NCBI GenBank assembly: GCA_011390955.1
Contig: JAABRM010000059.1
Location: 1-45,451, forward strand
Reading direction: 5' to 3'
Origin: Oscillatoriales cyanobacterium
GTDB taxonomy: Bacteria; Cyanobacteriota; Cyanobacteriia; Cyanobacteriales; Laspinemataceae
Length of the DNA: 45,451 nt
Shown here: positions 1 to 9,895 of the stretch, in pieces
Layout: the number at the start of each line of letters is the position of its first letter
Position numbering within the stretch: the stretch's first letter is position 1
Notes under the pieces: model-generated
Seen by the model: only the letters and a program-made list of their open reading frames with translations
Told to the model about the DNA's origin: nothing
The model's database searches: none
Program-made: the position numbers and the translations under genes

Positions 1-116
1 GGATAAAACTAGAGAATAAAACTAGCACATAACGGCAAAACATAATGAATGATATGCATAATCATCCCCGATTAATTAGATCGAAAATCTGCTTTAACAA
101 GTTAGTTTAATAGGAA

Positions 117-144
117 GTAGAGACGTTATCGGTAACGTCTCTAC
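117..144. repeat. 12-bp inverted repeat (AGAGACGTTA type)
   Basis: Two perfect 12-base arms enclose a TCGG loop, about 50 bases past the stop codon of the copper ATPase gene. Neither strand has a T-tract after the stem, so it is not a classical terminator. Palindromes with AGAGACG arms are common dispersed elements in cyanobacterial genomes; a shorter relative with a T-tract follows opcA at 11842-11865. The rest of positions 1-192 holds nothing I recognise. Confidence 0.6.
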
Positions 145-192
145 ATAGAATCAGGGATAGATTTAACATTGGCTAAATTTTCTAGATTGTTA

Positions 193-2571
<2,379 letters not shown>

Positions 2572-2616
2572 TAAATTTGCGATATTTTGCGATATTTTGC
2601 GATCGATTTAAGCATA

Positions 2617-2700
2617 GTAGGGTGGGCATTGCCCACCCTACTTAATAAATTAGAAGCATAGTAGAAGCATAGTATGGTGGGCAATGCCCACCCTACTTAA
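2617..2700. repeat. Two GGTGGGCA palindromes
   Basis: Two copies of a palindrome built on GGTGGGCATTGCCCACC with flanking TAG/CTA, about 57 bases apart. Each is followed by a similar tail (ACTTAATAAATTAGAA or ACTTAATGAATTAGAA). Further copies lie near 3510, 3547, 3580, 4372, 5250 and 5293, and a degenerate one at 7068-7131. Every copy is intergenic. This looks like a small dispersed palindromic repeat able to form a cruciform or RNA hairpin. Confidence 0.8.
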
Positions 2701-2704
2701 TGAA

Positions 2705-3352
2705 TTAGAAACTAGCCGATTTTAGCCCGATAATATCTTCATAAGCTGCGGCGATCGCGCAAAAACTCAAGGGCACTGTCACCAAAAGGCCAAACCCTAA
2801 CAAAAGTGCTCCCAAGAAATTAATTAATCCCAGGGCAAAACTAAAGCCAAAAAATGACCACCAGCTTTTGGTGACAACTTTTCTGCTGCTTTCTAATGCT
2901 GACCAAAAGTCCATTTTTCGATCCAACAGAATTGGTACAGCTAGAGAATAAGCGATCGATAAATAAAGTCCGGGAATAATCAATAAAACCAACCCGACAA
3001 CGATCAGTATGCTGGCCACAATATTCAGTAAAGTAAGCTGAACAAAACTTTCAAATCCTGTGAAAAAGTCAGCAAAAGCTAGGGATTGTTTTTTGAGTGT
3101 TTTTAGGGCAGCAGTAAAAAATCCAGCAATCAGTGGAGGATTGAGTAATATCCTGAAAATGATCAGTCCAGGTTGCTTAGATTCTAGTTTTAGTAAGGCG
3201 GCGTTAATAATAATCGCTAATAAGAAAAAACCGAGGTACAAACCAAAATTTTTCTTCAATATATCCCATCCACGCTGAATATATTCCCCGGTTTTAAACT
3301 TATATCCTTCTGCGATCGCTTTTTCAATGCCCTGGCCACGATCGTAAGTCAT
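2705..3352 (-). CDS. Multi-pass membrane protein of unknown function
   Basis: A 215-residue protein with about five to six hydrophobic segments: near residues 36-52, 66-80, 100-140, 165-190 and 190-205. The soluble start (about residues 1-33) ends in GEYIQRGWDILKKNFGLYLG, a pattern seen in DUF975-like and glycerophosphodiesterase-membrane-domain-like proteins, where an amphipathic segment precedes the membrane region. No catalytic motif is visible. It is flanked by GGTGGGCA palindromes on both sides and lies in a run of minus-strand genes for small membrane proteins. The product is an integral membrane protein; any more specific function would be a guess. Confidence 0.75.
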   Translation of the reverse strand: MTYDRGQGIEKAIAEGYKFKTGEYIQRGWDILKKNFGLYLGFFLLAIIINAALLKLESKQPGLIIFRILLNPPLIAGFFTAALKTLKKQSLAFADFFTGFESFVQLTLLNIVASILIVVGLVLLIIPGLYLSIAYSLAVPILLDRKMDFWSALESSRKVVTKSWWSFFGFSFALGLINFLGALLLGFGLLVTVPLSFCAIAAAYEDIIGLKSASF

Positions 3353-3505
3353 AACTTATGGCTCCTAATGCATGATTTGAGCCAAGCTATAAGTATATTT
3401 GCTTATAGCTTGGCTCATTTTTTACAAGTTTATTCAAATATTGCTTATCATAAATCATTTTCATTATTAAAGGATAATTATTCCATTTATTTTAACAATT
3501 CAAAA

Positions 3506-3603
3506 TAACATGGTGGGCATTGCCCTTAATAAATTAGAAGCATAGTAGGGTGGGCAATGCTCACCTTAATAAAAAAGAACATGGTGGGCAATGCCCACCC
3601 TAC
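3506..3603. repeat. Cluster of three GGTGGGCA palindromes
   Basis: Three copies, near 3510-3528, 3547-3566 and 3580-3602, joined by short related spacers (AATAAATTAGAAGCATAG and AATAAAAAAGAACA). The first copy has lost part of its right arm and the second has one base change, so the cluster shows successive decay of one unit. It lies just downstream of the helix-hairpin-helix gene on the minus strand. Confidence 0.75.
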
Positions 3604-3611
3604 AGGATATT

Positions 3612-4322
3612 CTAGAGAATTTGACGATAAAATTTCAAGGGTAATCCGGTGCGCCGTTTAACATCAATTACGGTTTTATAGTCGCCGCGTTGTTCGCGTT
3701 CGTTGACAATTTTCATCGCTACCGCAGAGTCAAGTCCGCAAGCGACTAACTCAGCAATTGAATGAGTATTTAACCGCCGCCAAGATAAATCTAACTCTTT
3801 TTTATAGTCGTAAGTAAAGATAATCAAAGGGGCAATTCGCTTGACGGTACTTTCCGGAATTCCCACCAGTTCGGTTAATTCCTCTGGGTCGGTAAAAATA
3901 TAGCCTTCATTGCGTAAAGCTTCAATATCATTGGCATAGACAATGGGCAGTTCTAATTGATAAACCAGTTCGTTTTTAGAACATTGATTGATGTCAAGTT
4001 TGTCCCGCAAACCAGCAATTAAGGCTAAGGTTACTGCATCCTCTGGTAAAGGCAAGTGCTGGGGATAGGTTTTAATCAAAAAGGGTTTTCTGAGATAGAA
4101 TGCTAACCCAATTTGCATCAACCATACAGGCAGAAACCAAGGAGTTTCTGTTAAAAATAATGCACCCCCGGTTAAAGTTAATCCCAAGGCGATCCAAGAG
4201 TTGGTCTTGGTTTTTTCCCCGGCAAAGGCGATCGCGAGTCCACCGAAACCAGGCACCGCAGACCACCAGACCCAGTTGGGGATTTGTTGAAACCAATTTG
4301 ACTTATTTTGTGGCACTTTCAC
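3612..4322 (-). CDS. Membrane protein with ComEA-like helix-hairpin-helix repeats
   Basis: A 236-residue protein. The first third has two or three hydrophobic segments (about residues 17-33, 42-60 and 62-80). The rest has two helix-hairpin-helix-like units. The first starts at LDINQCSKNELVYQLELP and the second at LNTHSIAELVACGLDSAVAMKI, followed by RGDYKTVIDVKRRTGLP. The second resembles the ComEA/Com1 module that binds DNA backbone in competence proteins and also occurs in photosystem II PsbU. Whether this one binds DNA is unknown. It starts at GTG (4320-4322) and no good ribosome site is visible, so the start could be a few codons further in. It shares its orientation with the neighbouring small membrane genes. 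Confidence 0.7.
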   Translation of the reverse strand: MKVPQNKSNWFQQIPNWVWWSAVPGFGGLAIAFAGEKTKTNSWIALGLTLTGGALFLTETPWFLPVWLMQIGLAFYLRKPFLIKTYPQHLPLPEDAVTLALIAGLRDKLDINQCSKNELVYQLELPIVYANDIEALRNEGYIFTDPEELTELVGIPESTVKRIAPLIIFTYDYKKELDLSWRRLNTHSIAELVACGLDSAVAMKIVNEREQRGDYKTVIDVKRRTGLPLKFYRQIL

Positions 4323-4370
4323 TGATTTATTGATTCGCTAAATTATACTTTTTTTAACAATTCAAAAGAG

Positions 4371-4395
4371 CATGGTGGGCAATGCCCACCCTACA
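4371..4395. repeat. GGTGGGCA palindrome
   Basis: One copy of the dispersed palindrome (GGTGGGCAATGCCCACC core), located between the 3' end of the TM2 gene and the start of the helix-hairpin-helix gene. It begins with the same AAAAGAGCAT lead-in as the copy at 5248. Confidence 0.75.
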
Positions 4396-4396
4396 A

Positions 4397-4753
4397 CTAC
4401 AACTTATTTAAGAAATTTTGGCGTTTTTCTTCATATTCTTCCGCCGTAATTACCCCTTGCTCATATAACTTTTTCAAGTCAAATAAGGTTTGGGTAATGC
4501 GGTCTGAGGACAGCATGGGTTGGGAATTACCGGAACTCTGAGGCAGCATTGACCAATTATATTTTCGGTTAAAGGCTTCCTCAGAGATAAGAACTAATCC
4601 AACCAAATCAAAAATGGCTAAAATCGCCGGTATAAATGTCCAACTAAATAGGAAATATAGCAAACCTGTCACATTGCTTCCTAAGTAAAATTTATGAATG
4701 CCAAGGCCACCTAAAAAGAGGGCAAGCAGGATGGCGATCGATTTATTTTTCAT
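4397..4753 (-). CDS. TM2-domain protein with C-terminal SHOCT motif
   Basis: A protein of about 118 residues. It starts KNKSIAILLALFLGGLGIHK, the typical TM2 opening (two helices joined by a short turn, with a G-hxxHxFYLG pattern). A second hydrophobic helix follows (FSWTFIPAILAIFDLVGLVLI). The C-terminus, ITQTLFDLKKLYEQGVITAE and EYEEKRQNFLNKL, is a SHOCT module, a short helical segment often found at the ends of such proteins. The reading frame extends to an upstream TTG, but the ATG at 4751-4753 has an AAGGA site upstream and is the better start. The role of TM2-SHOCT proteins is not established. Confidence 0.8.
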   Translation of the reverse strand: MKNKSIAILLALFLGGLGIHKFYLGSNVTGLLYFLFSWTFIPAILAIFDLVGLVLISEEAFNRKYNWSMLPQSSGNSQPMLSSDRITQTLFDLKKLYEQGVITAEEYEEKRQNFLNKL

Positions 4754-4832
4754 ACCTTTTCCTTGCAAACGTCAGTGATTAGTTATGGGCGTAATTATGC
4801 TCAAGCTGATGAAACGAATTATTCAGGTTAAT

Positions 4833-5051
4833 TCACCTTATTTTTTTTTTATTTTTGATCAATTTGGGCAGTAGGATATAGAATGCCAACAGACCCAGCG
4901 GAATTTCTAGGATCATCAAGTAACTTTTTAACAGAATAGGCAGTCCGGTGGCAGAGGTGAAACAAAATGCTAAGATACCAAACGCCGCGTAGGGGAGAAA
5001 CCGCCAGAAATTTAGCGAGGTTTGGGTGATTTGATGGTGGGAGTTTGTCAT
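4833..5051 (-). CDS. Small membrane protein, hypothetical
   Basis: 72 residues with two hydrophobic stretches (about residues 18-35 and 42-64) and a very basic end (KLIKNKKKIR) that should stay in the cytoplasm. I recognise no family. ATG start without a convincing ribosome site. It may be real because it fits the run of co-oriented small membrane proteins and has normal composition, but a frame this short could be chance. Confidence 0.45.
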   Translation of the reverse strand: MTNSHHQITQTSLNFWRFLPYAAFGILAFCFTSATGLPILLKSYLMILEIPLGLLAFYILLPKLIKNKKKIR

Positions 5052-5247
5052 AAAGAAAAAATATTGACCGTTCGACCAATGCTATATAATATTGTGACCC
5101 TTAACGGGCTGAAGCGTCAAGACTGCTGTCTTTGTCTCCGCGAACACGGGGGACGAACCATGACCGGGGGAAATTTCTGTTTTTAACCATCAAACTTCTG
5201 CGGTCATGCTTCGCCTTTATATATCCCCTACACATATTTTGAAAAGA

Positions 5248-5317
5248 GCATGGTGGGCAATGCCCACCCTACTACATATATTTTGAAAAGAGCGTGGTGG
5301 GCAATGCCCACCCTAAG
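5248..5317. repeat. Two GGTGGGCA palindromes in direct repeat
   Basis: Two units, each starting TATTTTGAAAAGAGC and continuing into the palindrome, about 44 bases apart, so the lead-in and the palindrome were duplicated together. They lie between the protease gene and the small membrane protein gene. The stretch before them (5095-5230) is richer in G and C and has no gene I can support. Confidence 0.75.
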
Positions 5318-5345
5318 AGATACAGGTTTTGGGATAATGCCAATT

Positions 5346-6884
5346 TTAACTGGCACTACTGCCTAAAATAAATAGACTGATGAGTGTGCCACTGTTCCAG
5401 AGACAGTGGAGTAACATTGGGGCTAAAAGATTGCCCGATCGCACATAAGTAAATCCTAGCACCATGCCCAAGGTAGCTAAGGGGATAACTTCAGAAACAT
5501 TTAAGTGAGCGATCGCAAATAATAAACTACTCAGGGCGATCGCTGACCAGGGGGACTGATATCGGGTTAAAGATGGCAACAAAAAGCCCCGAAACATGAT
5601 TTCTTCAAACAAAGGTGCGGCCACCGATGCGGTGATAAAAAATACCACTAACGCCACACTATCTTTATTATTTAGAGCGATTTGCAATAGGGGATTACTG
5701 CCACCTTGTCCCTGCCAAATTTGTTGGTTAATTAAAGACACCAAAATCACCAAAGGCAGGGCGACTAAATAGCCGCCAATTCCCCAGACAATCCAATTAC
5801 TCCGCCAGTTAAAATTAAACCAATTTTCTGGTAATGGGAAAAATGGTTTTAAGGACAAATAAAGCACCAACAAACCACCAACTGATAACAGCACATAAGT
5901 CCCCAACACATAGAAAGATTGAAGTCGAACCCCGAGTTCTGAAGCCTTAATCGGCAGCAGTCCGAGTAACAATGGCAAGAAAATTTGCTGGACAAAGAAA
6001 AAGCCCACAATCAGCACTTGCCAAATAGTTTCCCAGTCCCAGGGAGTTTGCCAAATTTCTTGGTTATCGTTATCCGAAGGTAAGGCTAAAATTGCTGTTT
6101 GCGGTTCTAAAAAGACTTGCACCAGCAAAAAAATTATCAATGACCCACCGATAATCACCCCCAGCACGGGCAACCCACCAATAAACACCAGTTTTAGCAA
6201 TGCTTGACCGGCGATTTGTTGCTGTTTTTCCTGAAGAATTTCTAGGTCACTGGTTCGCCCTTGTTGTTCATATAATTGGCTTAATCCTTGATAGCGAAAC
6301 CAGCCATCTAAGTTGGTTTTTAGCAATTCTTCGGCATTGGGTTCCAGACGAGATGGTTCACGCCAAATTCCTGATAAAATAGCCGTGATTTGCTTTTGGG
6401 CTTCGGTTTGGGTGGATGCACTTTCGCTAATTTGTCCCCAAGTTGTTTGAGCAGTTTTCACCTCACCTTGATACGCTTGCAAAATGCCAATTCGCAAATC
6501 TAGGTCATTTAAATATAACTCTCCATCTCGAATCGCCGTTTGCAGCAATTCCACGGGGCGATCGTCAACCGTACCGATTTCTGTATTTGCTTCTAATTTA
6601 GCCCGGTTGCTTTGCAAAATGGTTTGCGTAGACTCGCGCACTGCTTGATATTGCTTCTGGGCAGTTTGAATAAACTCCTGACCTAATAACGCTTGGGCAG
6701 CTTTTACTCTAGGGTCTTCTGAATTTTCGCCCTTGTATTCCGATCCGTGTAGGAGTAGATTGGTTTGATATAGTTCTAGACGACTCTGAATCTGAGGTTC
6801 ATTCCAGCTAGTCGCTAAAGAAATCCCTGCCAAACCCACTACCATCACCGTTAGCAATGTTAATATTAACCTCTTCGGGGTCAT
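5346..6884 (-). CDS. CPBP-family intramembrane metalloprotease with long N-terminal domain
   Basis: About 512 residues. The C-terminal half is a CPBP (CAAX-protease/bacteriocin-processing) membrane domain. It shows the EExxxR motif in PLFEEIMFRGFLLPSL, then HLNVSE, and the final HCLWNSGT, which give the glutamates, histidines and asparagine expected around the catalytic metal. The first membrane helix lies near the N-terminus (LILTLLTVMVVGLAGISLA). It is followed by about 200 soluble residues rich in Q, E and A helices, perhaps TPR-like, and then several more helices. Related cyanobacterial proteins share this long N-terminus. An upstream TTG extends the frame, but the ATG at 6882-6884 has GGAG six bases before it and is preferred. 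The substrate is unknown. Confidence 0.8.
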   Translation of the reverse strand: MTPKRLILTLLTVMVVGLAGISLATSWNEPQIQSRLELYQTNLLLHGSEYKGENSEDPRVKAAQALLGQEFIQTAQKQYQAVRESTQTILQSNRAKLEANTEIGTVDDRPVELLQTAIRDGELYLNDLDLRIGILQAYQGEVKTAQTTWGQISESASTQTEAQKQITAILSGIWREPSRLEPNAEELLKTNLDGWFRYQGLSQLYEQQGRTSDLEILQEKQQQIAGQALLKLVFIGGLPVLGVIIGGSLIIFLLVQVFLEPQTAILALPSDNDNQEIWQTPWDWETIWQVLIVGFFFVQQIFLPLLLGLLPIKASELGVRLQSFYVLGTYVLLSVGGLLVLYLSLKPFFPLPENWFNFNWRSNWIVWGIGGYLVALPLVILVSLINQQIWQGQGGSNPLLQIALNNKDSVALVVFFITASVAAPLFEEIMFRGFLLPSLTRYQSPWSAIALSSLLFAIAHLNVSEVIPLATLGMVLGFTYVRSGNLLAPMLLHCLWNSGTLISLFILGSSAS

Positions 6885-7515
6885 TCGTTTCTCCGTTGCC
6901 AAAATTACGATTTACTATGGTCGTCTTTCATCATACTCTTGAGGTGTCAGAAACCGGGTTTCGTGGGGTGTCAGAAACCGGGTTTCTTAATTAAGATTTT
7001 GGCTATGATGCAACGGTTAACGCAGAAACCCGGTTTCTTTGTTCGAGAGGTGTCAGCCACTAACATTCGTAGGGTGGGCAAAAAATTTTACCCACCCTAT
7101 TATATATGATGGTGGAATTTTGCCCACCCTACAATATAAATACTTATTGTTTCTTAATTAAGATTTTGGTTGTGATGCAACAGTTAACGCAGAAACCCGG
7201 TTTCTTTTTACCCGGTTTCTTTTCTGGGAAGCGATCGCGTTTTTCGTGAGGTTTCAGAAACCGGTTTTCTTACCCAAGATTTTGGTTGTGATGCAACAGT
7301 TAACGCAGAAACCCGGTTTCTTTTTACCCGGTTTCTTTTCTGGGAAGCGATCGCGCTTTTCTTAAACTGTCATAAACCTGGTTTATTGGCGATCCTTATG
7401 ATGCGAAAAAACTATAAAAAATATTAATTATTTTAAATTGTTGGTAAATAAATTTTCTGATATGCTATAATTATATTCAGTTATATTAAAACCAGCATTT
7501 AGCAATATCCCAAAA
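6885..7515. repeat. Repeat cluster: AAACCGGGTTTCT elements upstream of mntA
   Basis: This 630-base gap is mostly repeats. The basic unit is about 75 bases: CAGAAACCGGGTTTCTTA, a middle part (GATTTTGGTTGTGATGCAAC), then GCAGAAACCCGGTTTCTT. The ends are inverted relative to each other, so each unit can fold. Units lie at 6943-7041, about 7150-7239 and 7250-7356. The last two share about 80 identical bases, extending into a HIP1 site. A degenerate GGTGGGCA palindrome pair (7068-7131) is embedded between the first two. No gene is visible before the mntA promoter. Confidence 0.8.
7441..7471 (+). promoter_or_regulatory. Probable mntA-hepT promoter
   Basis: An extended -10 box, TGCTATAAT, occupies 7463-7471, 45 bases before the mntA start. 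A weak -35 (TTGGTA, 7441-7446) lies 19 bases upstream of it. The surroundings are very AT-rich. The extended TGn motif would compensate for the poor -35. Confidence 0.5.
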
Positions 7516-7806
7516 ATGAACTTGAATGAAATTGTAAAAAATAATCGGGATGAAATTTTGCAACTAGCCGCTAAATACGGAGCCTATAATGTCCGGATTT
7601 TTGGTTCAGTCGCCCGAGGAGAATCTGATGAATCGAGCGATATAGATTTCTTGGTAGAAATGGAACCGGGAAAAACTCTATTTGACCTCGGTGGACTCCT
7701 GATGGATTTACAAGATTTACTCTCGTGTAAAGTCGATATTGTCACTGACAAAGGATTGCGGCCAAGAATTCGAGAACGAGTTCTGCAAGAGGCCAAATCA
7801 TTATGA
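7516..7806 (+). CDS. mntA: MntA-type minimal nucleotidyltransferase antitoxin
   Basis: A 96-residue minimal nucleotidyltransferase. It has the polymerase-beta-like signature GS-x10-DxD with G30-S31 and D42/D44 ([19 protein letters not shown]), and a third likely metal ligand in CKVDIVTD. In characterised MntA-HepT pairs this enzyme transfers AMP groups from ATP to a tyrosine of HepT and so neutralises the toxin. Its stop codon overlaps the hepT start by four bases (ATGA), which indicates translational coupling. A promoter with an extended -10 box precedes it. The pair lies between repeat elements, as expected for an acquired module. Confidence 0.9.
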   Translation: MNLNEIVKNNRDEILQLAAKYGAYNVRIFGSVARGESDESSDIDFLVEMEPGKTLFDLGGLLMDLQDLLSCKVDIVTDKGLRPRIRERVLQEAKSL

Positions 7807-8147
7807 GAAATAACGCCGAAAAGTTACGGGACATTGTTGAAGCCATTGAACGCATCGAACGTTATGCAGTTTTGGGAAAAGAAAATTTTGAACAAAATGA
7901 ATTAGTCCAATCGTGGATGACCCAAAACTTACAAATTATTGGCGAAGCATCTCGGTCATTATCTGCTGATTTTCGCGAAAAACACTCGGAGATTGCTTGG
8001 TCACAAATCATCGGCATGAGAAATATCCTCGTTCACAATTACTTTGAAATTGATGTGGAAATTGTCTGGTCTGTCATTGAACAAAAATTACCAGAACTCA
8101 AAAGCCAAGTTATAGAAATTTTGTCAGGGATGAGTGACCAAATTTGA
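7803..8147 (+). CDS. hepT: HepT-type toxin (HEPN ribonuclease)
   Basis: A 114-residue helical HEPN-domain protein. The catalytic RX4HXY motif is intact: R73, H78 and Y80 in RNILVHNY. HepT proteins cleave RNA as dimers, and the tyrosine of this motif is the residue AMPylated by MntA. The length is normal for the family and no residue is missing, so the pair should be functional. It overlaps mntA by four bases. A repeat element starts about 20 bases after the stop. Confidence 0.9.
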   Translation: MRNNAEKLRDIVEAIERIERYAVLGKENFEQNELVQSWMTQNLQIIGEASRSLSADFREKHSEIAWSQIIGMRNILVHNYFEIDVEIVWSVIEQKLPELKSQVIEILSGMSDQI

Positions 8148-8165
8148 CAAGACTATAAACTTGAT

Positions 8166-8245
8166 TGGGGTCTCAGAAACCGGGTTTTTTAATTAAGCTT
8201 TTGGTTGGGGGACAAAGATTTTCGCAGAAACCCGGTTTCTTTTTT
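8166..8245. repeat. AAACCGGGTTTCT element between hepT and xisI
   Basis: One unit with the same two ends (CAGAAACCGGGTTTTTTAAT and GCAGAAACCCGGTTTCTTTT) but a diverged middle. hepT ends before it and xisI on the other strand ends just after it, so the element sits between two convergent modules. The stem could also stop transcription from both sides, because T-runs follow each arm. Confidence 0.75.
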
Positions 8246-8256
8246 CCCATCAAAAA

Positions 8257-8589
8257 TTAAGCCACGGCAAATTCAGTAAACTGCCGCACATAAGGCGAAC
8301 GAAATCCCAAAACAATATCGGTTTTTGGCACTCCTAATTCCATCAACTGATTTGCCAATCCTTCTTCTGTAAAATCGCGCTGAATCCAAATCTTGCCATC
8401 TTTGATATCGATATGAATAGGACATCCGTACATTCGTTCTTCATCATGCCATCCCACATACAACAATAAATAGCGATCGCGTTCTGTATCAAAAACAATT
8501 TCAGTAGTTTCTACATCTTTTTCTGACCGATCGCTGGCGTGTTGAGAGATAACTTTCTGAACTAAATCTCGATAATTTAACTTTTCCAT
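8257..8589 (-). CDS. xisI: XisI family protein
   Basis: 110 residues matching the XisI family (fdxN element excision controlling factor). Typical segments are the start KLNYRDLVQKVISQHA, YLLLYVGWHDEERMYGCPIH, DGKIWIQRDFTEEGLANQL and the C-terminal DIVLGFRSPYVRQFTEFA. It overlaps the end of xisH by 13 bases, so the two form one unit. In Anabaena, XisH and XisI are needed, along with the recombinase XisF, to excise the fdxN element in heterocysts. Most genomes carry many such pairs with no excision element, so the general role is unsettled. ATG start. Confidence 0.9.
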   Translation of the reverse strand: MEKLNYRDLVQKVISQHASDRSEKDVETTEIVFDTERDRYLLLYVGWHDEERMYGCPIHIDIKDGKIWIQRDFTEEGLANQLMELGVPKTDIVLGFRSPYVRQFTEFAVA

Positions 8590-8996
8590 AAAATGATCTC
8601 CTGTTTCTGTGCATGAAAGACCAATAGTTTTATTTGATATCGTTCCAACACCGTTTGCACAAACGAATCTGTGAAAAACTCTTGATAAATATCGTTGGGT
8701 ACAGCCAAATACAGAACTCGTTCTGGTGCCAATTTTTCCAAGGCTAATTGATAGTTAAGAAACTGACCAACAGCAGTATGAAATTCTGAGATAGTCGATC
8801 GGCCAACAAAACTTTTCACCTCCACTGCTATTTTTTGCTCTCCCCTTTCAGCCGATAATAATTTTTCTGCGCCTAAATCTATCTGAATGCTAACTTGCAC
8901 AGTGACTTTGACAAACAGAGGATCGTGAGTAATTGTCCATCCATCTTTTTCCAGGGCTGAACGCACGGTATCGTGAAAGATATCTTTGGCTGACAT
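8577..8996 (-). CDS. xisH: XisH family protein (PD-(D/E)XK fold)
   Basis: 139 residues of the XisH family. The opening KDIFHDTVRSALEKDGWTIT, the central KIAVEVKSFVGRSTISEFH and YLAVPNDIYQEFF are family signatures. The E-V-K segment (EVKSF) with an upstream acidic residue (IDLGAEKLL) forms the PD-(D/E)XK nuclease-like core that profile searches place here. It is the first gene of the xisH-xisI unit and overlaps xisI by 13 bases. The element at 9137-9240 lies about 140 bases upstream of its start. Nuclease activity is inferred from the fold only. Confidence 0.9.
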   Translation of the reverse strand: MSAKDIFHDTVRSALEKDGWTITHDPLFVKVTVQVSIQIDLGAEKLLSAERGEQKIAVEVKSFVGRSTISEFHTAVGQFLNYQLALEKLAPERVLYLAVPNDIYQEFFTDSFVQTVLERYQIKLLVFHAQKQEIILWKS

Positions 8997-9413
8997 GATT
9001 AGAAAGATTTATTTTCATCATTATAAGTTAGTCAGTAACCTTTAATAACTTAAGAGGTTAGCCTTTCTACTAAATTATAGCTAAAATATCCTCATTTTCC
9101 CAAGCGATCGCCCCAAAATCACCCTATCTCAGAACCCAGAAACCGGGTTGATTCCTGGGTGTTCAGAAACCGGGTTTCTTAACCAATATTTTGGTTGTGA
9201 TGCAACAGTTAACGCAGAAACCCGGTTTCTTTTCTGGGAAGCGATCGCCCCAAAAGCCCCCTATCCCAGAACCCATAAACCGGGATCCAAGAAATAACAT
9301 GAAGCATCAGCCCCGAAATGTGAACAAACTCGGTTATTGAATATTTTTAAATTAAAGTCTATAATAGATAATGTTTAACTTGCTGTCAGCTTTTTCCAAT
9401 CTAACTCTAGTAG
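8997..9413. repeat. Repeat element and promoter region upstream of the vapB-like gene
   Basis: A 417-base gap between divergent modules. The AAACCGGGTTTCT element occupies about 9137-9240, with an extra half arm at 9137-9150 and a trailing HIP1 site as in the copies near 7230 and 7350. Positions 9250-9290 repeat part of the preceding flank (GCGATCGCCCCAAAA followed by CCTATC and CAGAACCCA), so the flank was also duplicated. The right part holds the promoter at 9337-9365. Confidence 0.7.
9337..9365 (+). promoter_or_regulatory. Sigma-70-type promoter of the vapB-like gene
   Basis: TTGAAT (9337-9342), a spacer of exactly 17 bases, then TATAAT (9360-9365). Five of six and six of six bases match consensus. 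Transcription would start near 9372, about 57 bases before the preferred vapB-like start. Confidence 0.65.
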
Positions 9414-9428
9414 ATGCTATCATTTTTT

Positions 9429-9686
9429 ATGAGTAAAATTACCTTAGAAATTCCCGAAGCATTAATGAATCAATTACAAAATAAATCCGATTCTATCCAA
9501 GATATTTTGCTTAAAGCATTAGAGGATTATTTAAAGCGAGAAGAGTCAGATATTACCAAAACTCAGACATGGAACCTCTGTGGAACTCTGGAAGTTTCTA
9601 ATCCTGAACCCGAATTTATTGTCAAGCAAAGCGGAACGGAATTCTCCACTAACTATGCTGAAAACAGCGATCTAACTCTGTATTAA
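9429..9686 (+). CDS. VapB/CopG-like antitoxin
   Basis: 85 residues from the preferred start MSKITLEIPEALMNQLQNKS; an ATG 15 bases upstream is also in frame. The first part, a short beta strand (ITLEIP) followed by helices with ILLKALEDYLKRE, looks like the ribbon-helix-helix-type or DUF2281-like antitoxins that pair with PIN toxins. The tail is polar and loose, as in toxin-wrapping antitoxin ends. Nine bases after its stop begins a PIN-domain reading frame that is broken, so this antitoxin no longer has a full partner here. Family assignment is moderate; the operon pairing supports it. Confidence 0.65.
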   Translation: MSKITLEIPEALMNQLQNKSDSIQDILLKALEDYLKREESDITKTQTWNLCGTLEVSNPEPEFIVKQSGTEFSTNYAENSDLTLY

Positions 9687-9695
9687 CCCAATAAT

Positions 9696-9851
9696 ATGAC
9701 TCAAAATATAATTGTTGATACGTCGGCATTGATTGCTTTTTTTGTCAAATCGGAAACTCATCATCAAAGAGCGAAAAAATCAGAAACCCCGTTATTTAGA
9801 GCAGAAACCCGGTTGATTGGGGTGTTGAGAAAACGTATTTATTGTATGTAG
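9696..9851 (+). pseudogene. vapC toxin fragment cut off by a repeat element
   Basis: From ATG 9696 the frame reads MTQNIIVDTSALIAFFVKSE and then THHQRAKKSE. This is the classic start of a PIN-domain (VapC) ribonuclease, with the first catalytic aspartate in VDTSAL. From about 9778 the DNA changes into the AAACCCGGTT repeat element, and the frame runs through it (PLFRAETRLIGVLRKRIYCM) to a stop at 9849-9851. Only about 29 of roughly 130 expected residues remain; the other PIN acidic residues and the C-terminus are absent from the window. I infer that insertion or recombination at the repeat removed the 3' part. Confidence 0.8.
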
Positions 9852-9895
9852 GGGCGATCGCCGCCATCGGATCGCCCCATAAACCCGTTTTTTTC

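Noticed and set aside
6943-9240. CRISPR array suspected from regularly repeated AAACCGGGTTTCT units
   Set aside because: Spacing is irregular (tens to thousands of bases), the middle parts are similar rather than unique, units are internally inverted, and no cas gene is present.
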